Source of the DNA: Nonomuraea sp. NBC_00507
GTDB taxonomy: Bacteria; Actinomycetota; Actinomycetes; Streptosporangiales; Streptosporangiaceae
Assembly: GCF_036013525.1 (NCBI RefSeq)
Contig: NZ_CP107853.1
Span: forward strand, 930,001-994,000
Direction: 5' to 3'
Length of the DNA: 64,000 nt
Of this stretch, positions 30,966 through 39,425 are shown one piece after another (positions within the stretch are counted from its first letter, which is position 1; every line of letters begins with the position of its first letter). Under the pieces are notes generated by a model. It ran no database searches. It saw only the letters and a list, made by a program, of their open reading frames with translations, and had not been told where the DNA came from. A program made the translations under genes and the position numbers.

Positions 30966-33355
30966 AGGTGCTGGTCTTCCCCCGCGACAGCAACCCGTAC
31001 CAGGACCTGCTGCACGGCGAGTTACGCCGGACCGGCGTCCGCGTCCACTACCTGGGCGAGCTGACCTTCTCCCACACGCTCAATCTCCTGCTGCTCCCCG
31101 CCGAGCTGGCCGTCCGGCGGCTGGCCGGGGCCCGGATCGTGCACCTGCACTGGGTGTGGAAGTTCGCGCTGCCTGGCGGGGCCTGGATGCGGTGGCCGGC
31201 GCAGCTGTGGTTCGCCGCCGTGCTCGGCGTCGTGCGGCTGCTCGGCCTGCGGCTGGTGTGGACCGCGCACAACGTGCTGCCGCACCGGCCCGTCTTCGCC
31301 GACGACGCCGCCGCCCGGCGCACTCTGGTACGGCACTGCGACCTCGTGATCGCCCACCACTCGACGGCGCTGCACCGGCTGGCGGCCCTGGACGCGGTGC
31401 CGTCCAAGGCCGCCGTGATCCCGCACGGCCCCTTCCCCGCACCACCGCTGCCGCCGCCGGGCCGGTCGGGCGGGCCCCGCACGTTCCTGTTCTTCGGGCG
31501 GATCGAGCCGTACAAGGGGGTCGAGGACCTGCTCGCGGCCTTCACGGCGCTGCCCTGCGGGCTGGACGTGCGCCTCGTCATCGCCGGATCATGCCCGGAT
31601 GCGGCGCTCGCGGCCCGGCTGAAGGCGTCGGCCGTTACCGACGATCGCGTCGACCTACGGCTCGGGCGGGTGCGCGACGAGGACGTCGCGGGGCTGTTCG
31701 CGGAGGCCGAAGTCGTCGTGCTGCCGTTCCGCGAGATCACCACCAGCGGCAGCGCGCTGCTCGCGCTCGCCCACGGCAGGCCACTGATCGTCCCCGCGCT
31801 GCCCGCCCTGGCGGGGCTGCCGGCCGCCGCCCTGGCCGGTTACCGCGGCGGCGTCACCGGGCTCACCGCGGCCCTGCGGGCGGCGGCGGGCTGGGACGCG
31901 GCGACGTTGGCGGCGATGTCGGCAGCGGCGCTGGAGCACGTGAACGGTGTCGGCTGGACCGAGATCGCCCGCGCGACCCGCAACGGCTACGCCACCGTCT
32001 TGCGGGATCGGGGCGGGCAGACAGGGGAACGCGTGCGCCTCGATCGGATGGGGGAGCGCGTGAGCCTCGACGCCGCAGGTGGGCCGATGCGGGAGCGTGT
32101 CCGCTCGCTGTTCCGCAACGTCCTGGTCCGCGGGACCTTCCTGCTGCTGGCGAACACGGTGCTGCTCGCGGCCGGCGGCTTCGCGTTCTTCACGCTGGCG
32201 GCGCGCAACTACCCGGTCGAGGCCGTCGGCTGGCTGACCGCCGTGACCGCGAGCGTCAACCTGCTGTCCACCGTCGCCGCCCTCGGCCTGCCCACCACGC
32301 TGCTGCGCCATCTCGTCAAGGCCGACGACCCGCGACGGCTGGCGGCGATCGCCGTGACCGCCGTCGGCGCGATCGGCGGCGTGCTCGCCCTGCTGTCGCT
32401 GCTGATCCTGGCGCCGCTGCTGCCCGGCGGTCCGGAGCTGATCCGGCAGCCGGGGACGATCACGCTGGTCACCGTCCTGGTGATGGTCACCGCGGTGGGC
32501 GGGACGCTGGACGCGGGGCTGGTGGCGGTCCGGGGCACCGCGGCGCTGCTGGCCAAGAACCTGGCGGGCACCGTGCTGAAGGTGGGCGCGTTGCTGCCGT
32601 TGGTCCCGCTCGGGTTCACCGGCCTGGTCCTCGCCTACGGCGGCGGCGCACTGCTCGCCTGCCTGCTCGGCGGGGCGGCGCTGTGGCCCCGGCTGCGCCG
32701 CGCCGCAGACCGCGCACGGCCGATGGAGCTGCTGCGGCGGTACCTGCCGTTCTCCACCGCCGGCTACCTGGCGACCGCGCTCGGCATGCTACCGAGCACC
32801 GTCGTGCCGCTGGAGGTGCTGGCCGCCCAGGGGCCACAAGCGGCGGCGTACTTCGCGATCGCCTTCCAGGTGGCGGCGTTCCTCACCTTCATCCCTTCGA
32901 CGAGCGCGCAGGTGCTGTTCGCCGAGGCGCAGCGGATCTCGCTGCGCCGGTACCTGCGCAAGGCCGTGGTGGGGATCTACGGCCTGCTCGTCCCCGCCGT
33001 CGCGGTGATCGTGGTCGGGGCGCCGTACATCCTGCGGGTGTTCGGGGACGCCTACTCGGCGCAGGCGGCGGAGACGCTGCGGGTCCTGGCCCTGGCGGCG
33101 CTGGTCGGCGCGGGGAACTATCTGGTGGACACGATCCTGATCAGCAGGGACCGCACCGGCGCGTACGTCTTCATGAACGGCGCCAACGCGATCCTGGTGC
33201 TGGGCCTGGTGGCGGCGTTGCTCCCGTACGGGCTGACCGCCGCGGCCCTCGGCTGGACGCTCGCGCAGGGCCTGTCCCTGCTGCTGGGAGTGGGCGTGCT
33301 GATCGCCGCCTTCGCCCCCGGGCGGCGTGCCGAGGTCAGCGCGGCGGATCGGTAG
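30962..33355 (+). CDS. Fusion of a GT-B glycosyltransferase with a Wzx-like flippase
   Basis: 797 residues in one uninterrupted frame. Residues 1-350 are a GT-B glycosyltransferase (MKVLVFPRDSNPYQDLLHGE; TFLFFGRIEPYKGVEDLLAA; VVLPFREITTSGSALLALAH). A linker with repeated GERVRLD/GERVSLD units leads into about 12 membrane helices from residue 385 (VRGTFLLLANTVLLAAGGFA; LPFSTAGYLATALGMLPSTV) resembling MATE/Wzx polysaccharide flippases. The internal ATG 32089 could in principle start a separate flippase but has no clear ribosome site. It would couple the last sugar addition to export of the lipid-linked unit. Its end overlaps the convergent GH16 gene by 20 bp. Confidence 0.8.
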   Translation: MKVLVFPRDSNPYQDLLHGELRRTGVRVHYLGELTFSHTLNLLLLPAELAVRRLAGARIVHLHWVWKFALPGGAWMRWPAQLWFAAVLGVVRLLGLRLVWTAHNVLPHRPVFADDAAARRTLVRHCDLVIAHHSTALHRLAALDAVPSKAAVIPHGPFPAPPLPPPGRSGGPRTFLFFGRIEPYKGVEDLLAAFTALPCGLDVRLVIAGSCPDAALAARLKASAVTDDRVDLRLGRVRDEDVAGLFAEAEVVVLPFREITTSGSALLALAHGRPLIVPALPALAGLPAAALAGYRGGVTGLTAALRAAAGWDAATLAAMSAAALEHVNGVGWTEIARATRNGYATVLRDRGGQTGERVRLDRMGERVSLDAAGGPMRERVRSLFRNVLVRGTFLLLANTVLLAAGGFAFFTLAARNYPVEAVGWLTAVTASVNLLSTVAALGLPTTLLRHLVKADDPRRLAAIAVTAVGAIGGVLALLSLLILAPLLPGGPELIRQPGTITLVTVLVMVTAVGGTLDAGLVAVRGTAALLAKNLAGTVLKVGALLPLVPLGFTGLVLAYGGGALLACLLGGAALWPRLRRAADRARPMELLRRYLPFSTAGYLATALGMLPSTVVPLEVLAAQGPQAAAYFAIAFQVAAFLTFIPSTSAQVLFAEAQRISLRRYLRKAVVGIYGLLVPAVAVIVVGAPYILRVFGDAYSAQAAETLRVLALAALVGAGNYLVDTILISRDRTGAYVFMNGANAILVLGLVAALLPYGLTAAALGWTLAQGLSLLLGVGVLIAAFAPGRRAEVSAADR

Positions 33356-34319
33356 CGGCGGCGTACACGCGGACGTGGTCCACGATCAGCTGCTGCGGGA
33401 AGCGGGTCGTCGAGTCGGGCGGGCCGGGCCAGTCGCCGCCGACGGCCAGGTTGAGCAGGAGGTAGTAGGGCACGTCGAAGTCCCAGCCGCCGGGCGGGGC
33501 GTCCGCCTTGTGCTCGGTGGCGTAGACCTGGCCGTCGACCAGGAAGGAGATGCGGTCGGGATACCAGTCGGCGGCAAAGGTGTGGAAGTCGTCGGCGAAC
33601 CTGCCACCGTCGGGCAGCCGGTAGGAGTTGAGCGCGTCGTAGCCCTTTTCCCCGTGCAGGTTGCCGTGGACCGTGTCCGGCTCGCGCCCGAGGTGCTCCA
33701 TGATGTCGATCTCCCCGCGCCCGCTGCCCTGCGGAGAGCGCCGCGCCCAGAAGGCCGGCCACATGCCCTGACCTCTGGGCAGCTTGATGCGGGCCTCGAT
33801 CCGCCCGTAGCGCTGGACGAACTTCCCCGCCGTGAACAACCGGGCGGAGGTGGCCGCGCACACGCGGGGGCTGCAGTCGTGGGCGCCCGCGTCGTCGGAC
33901 CGGGCGGTGATGACCAGCCGGCCCTGGCCGTCCACGACCGCGTTGCGCGGCGTGTAGTACTCCAGCTCGTTGTTGTAGCCGAGATGGTCGTCGACCAGAT
34001 TCCACTTCGCCGGATCCGGCGGCCCGGCGGGACCGTCGAACTCGTCCGCCCAGACCAGCCGCCACCCCGCCGGCGCGTCCGACGGAGCCTTCGACGGAGC
34101 CCTCGCCGACGTCGGCGCGCTCTCACGCCCGGTCACCACGTAGAGCGTGGCCGCGACCGCGACCGTGAACGTGAGGACCAACGCCCCGGCCAGCCACCAG
34201 CCCGTCCGATCACGGCGGGACACCGCCCTGGCAGCGTGGGGCGAACCGCTCGCACCTGGCGCCCGCCGGTGGTGCGCACCTCCGCGGGGATCCCGGTGCC
34301 ATGCGCGGTCATCGGACAC
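33336..34319 (-). CDS. Membrane-anchored glycoside hydrolase family 16
   Basis: 327 residues from GTG 34319 with GGGAGGG upstream. A basic, disordered N-terminus and one membrane helix (about 42-64) precede a GH16 domain: LVWADEFDGPAGPPDPAKWN, MWPAFWARRSP and the catalytic GEIDIMEH. It is topologically an enzyme held outside the membrane. Together with the GH16 at 22927 it brackets the polysaccharide operon, suggesting processing of a beta-glucan-like product. Confidence 0.9.
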   Translation of the reverse strand: MSDDRAWHRDPRGGAHHRRAPGASGSPHAARAVSRRDRTGWWLAGALVLTFTVAVAATLYVVTGRESAPTSARAPSKAPSDAPAGWRLVWADEFDGPAGPPDPAKWNLVDDHLGYNNELEYYTPRNAVVDGQGRLVITARSDDAGAHDCSPRVCAATSARLFTAGKFVQRYGRIEARIKLPRGQGMWPAFWARRSPQGSGRGEIDIMEHLGREPDTVHGNLHGEKGYDALNSYRLPDGGRFADDFHTFAADWYPDRISFLVDGQVYATEHKADAPPGGWDFDVPYYLLLNLAVGGDWPGPPDSTTRFPQQLIVDHVRVYAAATDPPR

Positions 34320-34502
34320 GGACCCCTACCCTCCCGACGGCATGATGTGTCATCGTACGGTGCTTCTCCGGTGAGCCCGAGCCTCCGCAAGCGCTTCCCC
34401 GCGCTCTGCACCACCTACCAAACACGGGTGTACGGCTGCGCGGCAAGCCAGGCCGGGCACCAGGTGGCCCAGCGCCACGCACGCCTGGCGCCTGACAACG
34501 GA

Positions 34503-35027
34503 TCACCCGCTGCTGGGAGGGCGCGAATGCTCCATGCGGGAGAGCCAGGTCGTGAGCAGTGTTTCGAGCGTCTCGGCCTCTGTGGGCGTCAGCAGATCCA
34601 GCAGGTCGCGCTCGTTGCGCATGTGCTCGGTGAAGGCTCGGTCGATCAGTTCGCGCCCAGGTCTGGTGAGGGCGACGATCCGGCCACGCTGGTCGCCCTG
34701 GGAACGGCGGCGGGTGACGAGTCCGGCTCGCTCCAGGCGGTCGATCCTCTTCGTCATCGCGCCGGTGGTGACCATGGTGTGTGCGGCGAGCTCGCCGGGG
34801 GCCCGTTCGTAGGGCTCACCGGCGCGGCGCAGGGCGCACAGGACGTCGAATTCTCCCTCGCTGAGACCGTAGCGGCCGTAGACGAGGCAGAGTCTCTCGG
34901 TGAGCTGGTCGGCCAGGCGGTGCAGCCGGCCGATCACTCCCTGTGGGGAGACGTCAACGTCGGGACGTTCGCGGCGCCAGTCGGCCTGGATGCGGGCCAC
35001 GCGGTCCAGCGGTTGCCGATGTTCCAT
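34503..35027 (-). CDS. MarR family transcriptional regulator
   Basis: 174 residues from ATG 35027 (MEHRQPLDRVARIQADWRRE). Winged helix: GLSEGEFDVLCALRRAGEPY, GELAAHTMVTTGAMTKRIDR, LERAGLVTRRRSQGDQRGRI. It is divergent from an EamA transporter; the start codons of both genes lie inside identical TTCCATGGA palindromes. It probably represses itself and the transporter. Confidence 0.9.
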   Translation of the reverse strand: MEHRQPLDRVARIQADWRRERPDVDVSPQGVIGRLHRLADQLTERLCLVYGRYGLSEGEFDVLCALRRAGEPYERAPGELAAHTMVTTGAMTKRIDRLERAGLVTRRRSQGDQRGRIVALTRPGRELIDRAFTEHMRNERDLLDLLTPTEAETLETLLTTWLSRMEHSRPPSSG

Positions 35028-35073
35028 GGACACCAATATAGCTTCCTGGGAAGTTATATTGTCTTCCATGGAA
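35023..35073. promoter_or_regulatory. Triple palindrome operator containing both divergent start codons
   Basis: TTCCATGGA (35023-35031), CTTCCTGGGAAG (35042-35053) and TTCCATGGAA (35064-35073), with CAATATA and TATATTG arms between, form one large dyad. The outer palindromes contain the ATG of the MarR gene (35027, minus) and of the transporter (35068, plus). Little room remains for leaders, so leaderless or nearly leaderless messages are likely. Confidence 0.7.
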
Positions 35074-36021
35074 GCTAATGTGCGCTGGGTGGCACTGACC
35101 GCGGTCGCGCCGGTGGCCTGGGGGGCCAACTACTTCGTCACCCACGAGTTCCTCCCCGCAGACCGCCCACTGCAGGGAGCAGCTCTGCGGGCGCTGCCCG
35201 CCGGCCTCGTTCTGCTGGCCTTGTGCAGGCAGCGGCCACGCGGCGCGTGGTGGTGGCGATCCGCCGTGCTCGGGCTGCTCAACGTGAGCGTGTTCTTCGT
35301 CCTCGTCTACGCCGCCTCTCAGTTGCTTCCGACGAGCGTCGCCTCGACCGTCATGGCGGTGTCGCCGCTGACGATGATGCTCATTGCCTGGTCCCTGGTG
35401 TCCGAGCGGCCCAGCATCGCGCACCTCGCCGGCGCCGTGATCGGGCTCGCCGGGGTGTGTCTCATGCTGCTCACGGGGGTGGGAGGCGTGAGCGTGCCAG
35501 GAGTCCTCGCCTCGGTCGCTGCCGTGCTGGTTTCGTCCTTCGGCCACATCTTGGCCAAGCGGTGGAGCGCCGGTGCCGATGTCCTCGCCTCGACCGCCTG
35601 GCAGCTCACCGCCGGAGGTCTGTTCCTGCTCCCGGTCGCCGCAGTTGTGGAGGGCCCTCCGCCCGCGCTCTCCACACCGGCGCTCCTCGCATTCGGCTAT
35701 GTCGCCCTGGTCGCCACCGCGCTGGCCTTCGCCGCCTGGTTCGCCGGGCTCCGGCGCTTGCCTGCGGGGACCGTGGGTCTGATCGGACTGCTCAACCCCG
35801 TTACGGGCGTGCTGCTCGGCACCGCGGTCGCCGGAGAGGTGCTGACTGTCCAGCAACTGTGCGGGCTGGTGCTGGTCCTGGTCGGAGTAGTCCTCGGTCG
35901 ACCTGCGCCCGCGGGCCGACGTGGCGGCAGCCAGGCACCGCTCCATCCTGCATCTGACGAGTCTCGCGCGGTCGCACTCCGGGTGAACGGTCGGAGAGCT
36001 AACCGCGTTCGAGGGCGATGA
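35068..36021 (+). CDS. EamA/DMT family transporter
   Basis: 317 residues with ten membrane helices in two EamA halves (WVALTAVAPVAWGANYFVTH; VYAASQLLPTSVASTVMAVS; LIGLLNPVTGVLLGTAVAGE). It starts at ATG 35068 within the operator. Family members export small metabolites or amino acids; the substrate is unknown. The last 23 bp overlap the convergent MarR gene, and the C-terminal tail (GRRGGSQAPLHPASDE...) is hydrophilic. Confidence 0.88.
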   Translation: MEANVRWVALTAVAPVAWGANYFVTHEFLPADRPLQGAALRALPAGLVLLALCRQRPRGAWWWRSAVLGLLNVSVFFVLVYAASQLLPTSVASTVMAVSPLTMMLIAWSLVSERPSIAHLAGAVIGLAGVCLMLLTGVGGVSVPGVLASVAAVLVSSFGHILAKRWSAGADVLASTAWQLTAGGLFLLPVAAVVEGPPPALSTPALLAFGYVALVATALAFAAWFAGLRRLPAGTVGLIGLLNPVTGVLLGTAVAGEVLTVQQLCGLVLVLVGVVLGRPAPAGRRGGSQAPLHPASDESRAVALRVNGRRANRVRGR

Positions 36022-36460
36022 CCTCTTCCAAGGCGCGCCGCAGCACGGTGACCTGGTCCGCGCCGAGATGCCGCGACCACCGCTGCTCGATGTCGGCGAG
36101 GATCCGGGCCGCTGCGACCTGGGCCATCGTGCCCTGGTCGGTGAGGCGGATGATCTTGGCGCGGCGGTCGCCCGCGTCGGGCACGCGCTCGACGTAACCC
36201 TGATCCTCAAGTTCGCCGACCAGTTCGCTGATCGCCTGCTTGGTGAGTCCGGAGCGTTCGGCGAGCGTGGTCAGCCGCGAGCCTTCGGCGTCGATGAACC
36301 GGAAGACGGAGCCGTGCACGTACCGGATCCCCTCGAACCCTTCGTCGGCCAGCCGCTGGTGAAGTCGTCCGAGCGCGATGTCCTTGGCCTGCGTGAGCAG
36401 GGTGGGGAGGGGCACGTTGGGCTGGTCTTGCTGCTCGCGCGTTGGGGATCGCCTCGTCAT
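35999..36460 (-). CDS. MarR family transcriptional regulator
   Basis: 153 residues from ATG 36460 (MTRRSPTREQQDQPNVPLPT), with AAGGGAG 11 nt upstream; ATG 36520 would give a longer, unconvincing N-terminus. HTH: LTTLAERSGLTKQAISELVG, wing DQGYVERVPDAGDRRAKIIR. It is divergent from an alpha/beta hydrolase gene, with GTCRCTTGAC repeats between them. Confidence 0.85.
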   Translation of the reverse strand: MTRRSPTREQQDQPNVPLPTLLTQAKDIALGRLHQRLADEGFEGIRYVHGSVFRFIDAEGSRLTTLAERSGLTKQAISELVGELEDQGYVERVPDAGDRRAKIIRLTDQGTMAQVAAARILADIEQRWSRHLGADQVTVLRRALEEVIALERG

Positions 36461-36526
36461 CGCCGTGTGGTCTCCCTTCCATGCGATTTCGTCAGGCAGC
36501 TTGACGATATCAGCAGGCATGGTAAA

Positions 36527-36552
36527 GTCACTTGACTGTCAGGTCGCTTGAC
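36527..36552. promoter_or_regulatory. Tandem GTCRCTTGAC sites
   Basis: GTCACTTGAC (36527-36536, GTCA/TGAC dyad) and GTCGCTTGAC (36543-36552) are 16 bp apart in the MarR/hydrolase divergent region. A further GCTTGACGAT lies at 36499. They are probable MarR operators overlapping the promoter. Confidence 0.55.
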
Positions 36553-36571
36553 TAATTTGCTGGAGGATCAG

Positions 36572-37417
36572 ATGCGAAACCTTGCCGAACAGCGCGAGCA
36601 GTTCGCGGCCATGCTCACCAGGCCCTTAGCCGCGAATGTCGCTTCATCGGCGACCACACTCGGCGGGCGGCCGGCACTGGAGCTGCGGATCGGAGCGCCC
36701 GGCACGGCAGGCGAGGACGTGCTGCTGTATCTCCACGGCGGCGCCTTCGTGGTCGGGTCGGCGCGTGTCACCGCCCACCTCACCGTCGCGCTGCTGCAGC
36801 ACCTCGATGGCCGGGCGATCTCGCTCGACTACCGGCTGGCGCCGGAGCATTCGTTCCCGGCCGCGTCCGATGACTGCCTGGCGGCCTACCGCGAGCTGCT
36901 GGACTCCGGCACCGACCCCCAACGGCTGATGATCGCGGGCGACTCGGCCGGAGCCGGGCTGGCCGTGGTCACCATGCTGCGCGCCCGGGACGCGGGCCTG
37001 CCGATGCCGGCGGCGGCTGTCCTGTTCTCACCAGCGGTCGATCTCACCCTCAGCGGCGCGAGCATGCGGTCCAAGGACGGGGTCGACCCCATCTTCACCC
37101 CGGCCGATCTCGAGTGGTACTTCGATCAGTACGTCGCCGGCGGTGACAGGTCGGCGCCCGAGGTGAGCCCGGTCTTCGCCGACCTCACGGGGCTGCCGCC
37201 CCTGCTGATCCAGGTCGGATCGAGCGAGCTCCTGCTGGACGACGCCGTACGGCTGGCCGGGCGCGCAGGGGCGGACGAGGTCGCGGTGACGTTGGAGGTC
37301 GCTCCGCGCCAACCGCACGTGTTCCAGCACAACGAATCGGCCGAGGCGGCAGCGGCGCTGGAGCGAGCCGGCCGGTTCCTGGCCTCCCGGCTTCGTGGCA
37401 GGAAGGAAGAATCGTGA
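36572..37417 (+). CDS. Alpha/beta hydrolase (HSL-type esterase)
   Basis: 281 residues from ATG 36572, with GGAGG upstream. LLYLHGGAFVVGSARV carries the oxyanion HGG motif, IAGDSAGAGLAV the nucleophile Ser (GDSAG), and LLIQVGSSELLLDDAV and PRQPHVFQHN the acid and His regions of hormone-sensitive-lipase-like esterases. It hydrolyses small carboxylic esters. It is the first gene of a two-gene unit under the divergent MarR. Confidence 0.9.
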   Translation: MRNLAEQREQFAAMLTRPLAANVASSATTLGGRPALELRIGAPGTAGEDVLLYLHGGAFVVGSARVTAHLTVALLQHLDGRAISLDYRLAPEHSFPAASDDCLAAYRELLDSGTDPQRLMIAGDSAGAGLAVVTMLRARDAGLPMPAAAVLFSPAVDLTLSGASMRSKDGVDPIFTPADLEWYFDQYVAGGDRSAPEVSPVFADLTGLPPLLIQVGSSELLLDDAVRLAGRAGADEVAVTLEVAPRQPHVFQHNESAEAAAALERAGRFLASRLRGRKEES

Positions 37418-37761
37418 GTCGGCTGGCCGAGCATGTGATGGGGCCGGTGCTCAGGCCCCAGGTCGAGCAGTACGGCTCACACCTGCTCCGATACACGCCC
37501 GAGCGCGACGCGTACCCAGGCTCGGACCTGCGCAGGAAGGTGATCGTGGGAGAGGCAGGCTCCGGCGTGGCCAACCGATACGCCACGCACGGCTGCACGG
37601 TCAACGACCTCATCCGCGACGACGTGGACTGGGACGGCGCCGGCGCCTTCATGGCGCACGTCGCCCACGTCACCGGCGAGCTGGTCCGGACCAAGGTCCT
37701 CACCGACGCGGAGAAGGACGCGATCGTGGACGCGGCCACTCGATCCGGCTTCGGCCGCTGA
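37414..37761 (+). CDS. Hypothetical protein coupled to the esterase gene
   Basis: 115 residues from GTG 37414, overlapping the esterase stop (GTGA). The sequence (MSRLAEHVMGPVLRPQVEQY; DGAGAFMAHVAHVTGELVRT) is soluble and mixed helical. No family is recognised. It presumably works with the esterase because translation is coupled. Confidence 0.6.
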   Translation: MSRLAEHVMGPVLRPQVEQYGSHLLRYTPERDAYPGSDLRRKVIVGEAGSGVANRYATHGCTVNDLIRDDVDWDGAGAFMAHVAHVTGELVRTKVLTDAEKDAIVDAATRSGFGR

Positions 37762-37776
37762 GCCGTCCCACCTGTC

Positions 37777-37904
37777 ATGGAGGCGGCCGCGGGCCACTGC
37801 CGCGCGAAAACGGCGGACCGCCGCTCGCTCGGTTCGATCAGGGGCCGCCAGGTGGTGCCCGGCCCGGGTGGAGGTGCCGGCAGCGACACCGCACGCGGCA
37901 TCGC
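37777..37904 (-). pseudogene. Fragment of a LysR-type regulator
   Basis: The minus frame reads PGTTWRPLIEPSERRSAV, matching the PGTTWRPLIEPATHYPWS segment of the intact LysR protein encoded at 41776-42750. The DNA at 37831-37877 is nearly identical to 41966-42011. Nothing else of the gene survives. Confidence 0.6.
37831..37877. repeat. Copy 1 of a dispersed 46-47 bp repeat
   Basis: Begins GGTTCGATCAGGGGCCGCCA; it matches 41966-42011 with one extra base and is otherwise identical over the block. It corresponds to the C-terminal coding region of a LysR gene. Confidence 0.75.
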
Positions 37905-38906
37905 TCAGTCTCCAGCCGGGGCGCGGGCTTGTGATGGCGGCGCGGCGCGGCGGCGTTGGACGCGGTCGGCATCGGGCCAGTGCACGTCGCTGGCCCAACC
38001 CAGCCGCTCCAGGAGGCGGATCACCCCGCCCGCCGGGTCGATTTGGCCCCGCTCGAGACCGTGACGGGCGCAGCTGGGCTCGCTGTGATGGCCGTTGTGC
38101 CAGCTCTCGCCGAAGGACAGCAGGGCCAGCGGCCACAGGTTGGTGGAGCGGTCGTGGCGGCGGGTGTTGAAAGGCCTGCTGCCGACGACGTGGCACAGGG
38201 AGTTGACGCTCCAGGTGACGTGCTGCAGCAGCGCGATGCGGATCAATCCGGCCCACAGGAAAGCGGTCAGGCCACCGTACAGGGTGCCGGTGATCGCCCA
38301 GCCGGCCAGGAACGGCAGCGCGAGCGACAGCGCACACAACGCGGAAAAGGCGCGTGTCACCCGGGCCATGGCCGGATCGGCCAGCAGGTCCGGGGCATAG
38401 CGCTCGGCCGACGTTTGGTCGTCGGTGAACATCCAGCCAAGGTGAGCGTGGGCAAGCCCCCGAAGCTGCCCGCGAAGGCCGGTTCCGTATCGGTAGGGAG
38501 AGTGCGGATCGCCCGGCCGATCAGTAAACGCGTGATGGCGGCGATGCACCGCCACCCAGTCGATCACGTTGCCCTGGAAGCCCATCGAACCAGCGACCGC
38601 CAACGCCACGCGCAGCCATGGCCGCGCAGTGAAAGAACCATGAGTCAGCAGCCGATGGAACCCGACCGTCACGCCCAGCCCGGTCACCACATACAAGCCC
38701 GCGGCCAGCAGCAGATCGGTGAACGCCACTCCCTGCCCCCACGCCAGGAAGATCGCGACACCGAGCGCAATGAACGGCACCACGACGATCGCCGCCGTCA
38801 GCCACACCTGAGCACGACCGACCGGCGCGTGTCCTGCTGCCCCGGGGAACGGCGATGCGCCGTCGTAGTCCTGACGGCGTTCCGCCGCCTGCTCGGAAAC
38901 GGTCAT
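37905..38906 (-). CDS. Acyl-CoA / fatty acid desaturase (membrane di-iron)
   Basis: 333 residues from ATG 38906 with AAGGAG upstream. The three histidine boxes are present: HRLLTH (HxxxxH), HRRHH and HNGHH, between four membrane helices (VWLTAAIVVVPFIALGVAIF; GLTAFLWAGLIRIALLQHVT). It introduces a double bond, probably delta-9, into acyl chains using O2 and an electron donor. The UBP zinc-finger gene 19 bp upstream is likely in the same operon. Confidence 0.9.
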   Translation of the reverse strand: MTVSEQAAERRQDYDGASPFPGAAGHAPVGRAQVWLTAAIVVVPFIALGVAIFLAWGQGVAFTDLLLAAGLYVVTGLGVTVGFHRLLTHGSFTARPWLRVALAVAGSMGFQGNVIDWVAVHRRHHAFTDRPGDPHSPYRYGTGLRGQLRGLAHAHLGWMFTDDQTSAERYAPDLLADPAMARVTRAFSALCALSLALPFLAGWAITGTLYGGLTAFLWAGLIRIALLQHVTWSVNSLCHVVGSRPFNTRRHDRSTNLWPLALLSFGESWHNGHHSEPSCARHGLERGQIDPAGGVIRLLERLGWASDVHWPDADRVQRRRAAPPSQARAPAGD

Positions 38907-38925
38907 GGAATCTCCTTCATCTCGT

Positions 38926-39237
38926 CTATACGGTCCGGCGGTGCACGTAACACCAACGCCACGTCGACCGTGGCTCCAGGACGGTGACCACCGGGTGGTC
39001 GGTCTCCCGGTAGTGGGCACGGGCATGACGCCCGGGTGAATCATCGGAACAGGCCACCCACCCGCAGGTCAGGCACACCAGCAACCGCGTCCAGGTCTGG
39101 CCGAGGGCCAGACATCCCTTGCATTCGGGTGGTCCGTACTCCACAGCCGGGAGCAGGTCGACGTGATCGCAGCGCGGCGCCTGACCATTCAGGCGTGCGC
39201 GGTCGGTCGCGCTCGTTCTTTGTGCGTCCAGGGTCAT
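38926..39237 (-). CDS. UBP-type zinc finger protein
   Basis: 103 residues from ATG 39237 behind GAGGGGG. The cysteine/histidine order (RCDH, PECKGCLALG, LLVCLTCGWVACSDDSPGRH, ARAHYRETDHPVV) matches the stand-alone ZnF-UBP domains of actinobacteria. In eukaryotes this fold binds the ubiquitin C-terminus; the bacterial ligand is unknown. It probably forms an operon with the desaturase. Confidence 0.85.
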   Translation of the reverse strand: MTLDAQRTSATDRARLNGQAPRCDHVDLLPAVEYGPPECKGCLALGQTWTRLLVCLTCGWVACSDDSPGRHARAHYRETDHPVVTVLEPRSTWRWCYVHRRTV

Positions 39238-39425
39238 GACGACCCCCTCACCGTGACGGCGACGCAAGCTGCGCCGACTGGTCACCCACCACTCAAGGTG
39301 CTCGGCGAGCCCGCGGAAACACGCAATCCCAGCTAGCCTCATCACCTGAGGCGATAGCGAGCCACGGCTCTCGCAGTGAGTGCCGATCAACCTGATCACA
39401 CGTTTCGGTGCGGACCGCACACCCG

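Noticed and set aside
24443..33355. Considered a specialised-metabolite gene cluster
   Set aside because: No PKS, NRPS, terpene or RiPP enzymes; the gene content is glycosyltransferases and export proteins of polysaccharide synthesis.
31156..33465. 769-codon plus-strand frame over the GT-flippase fusion
   Set aside because: Arg/Gly/Ala shadow in a second frame; the real frame has GT-B and transmembrane features.
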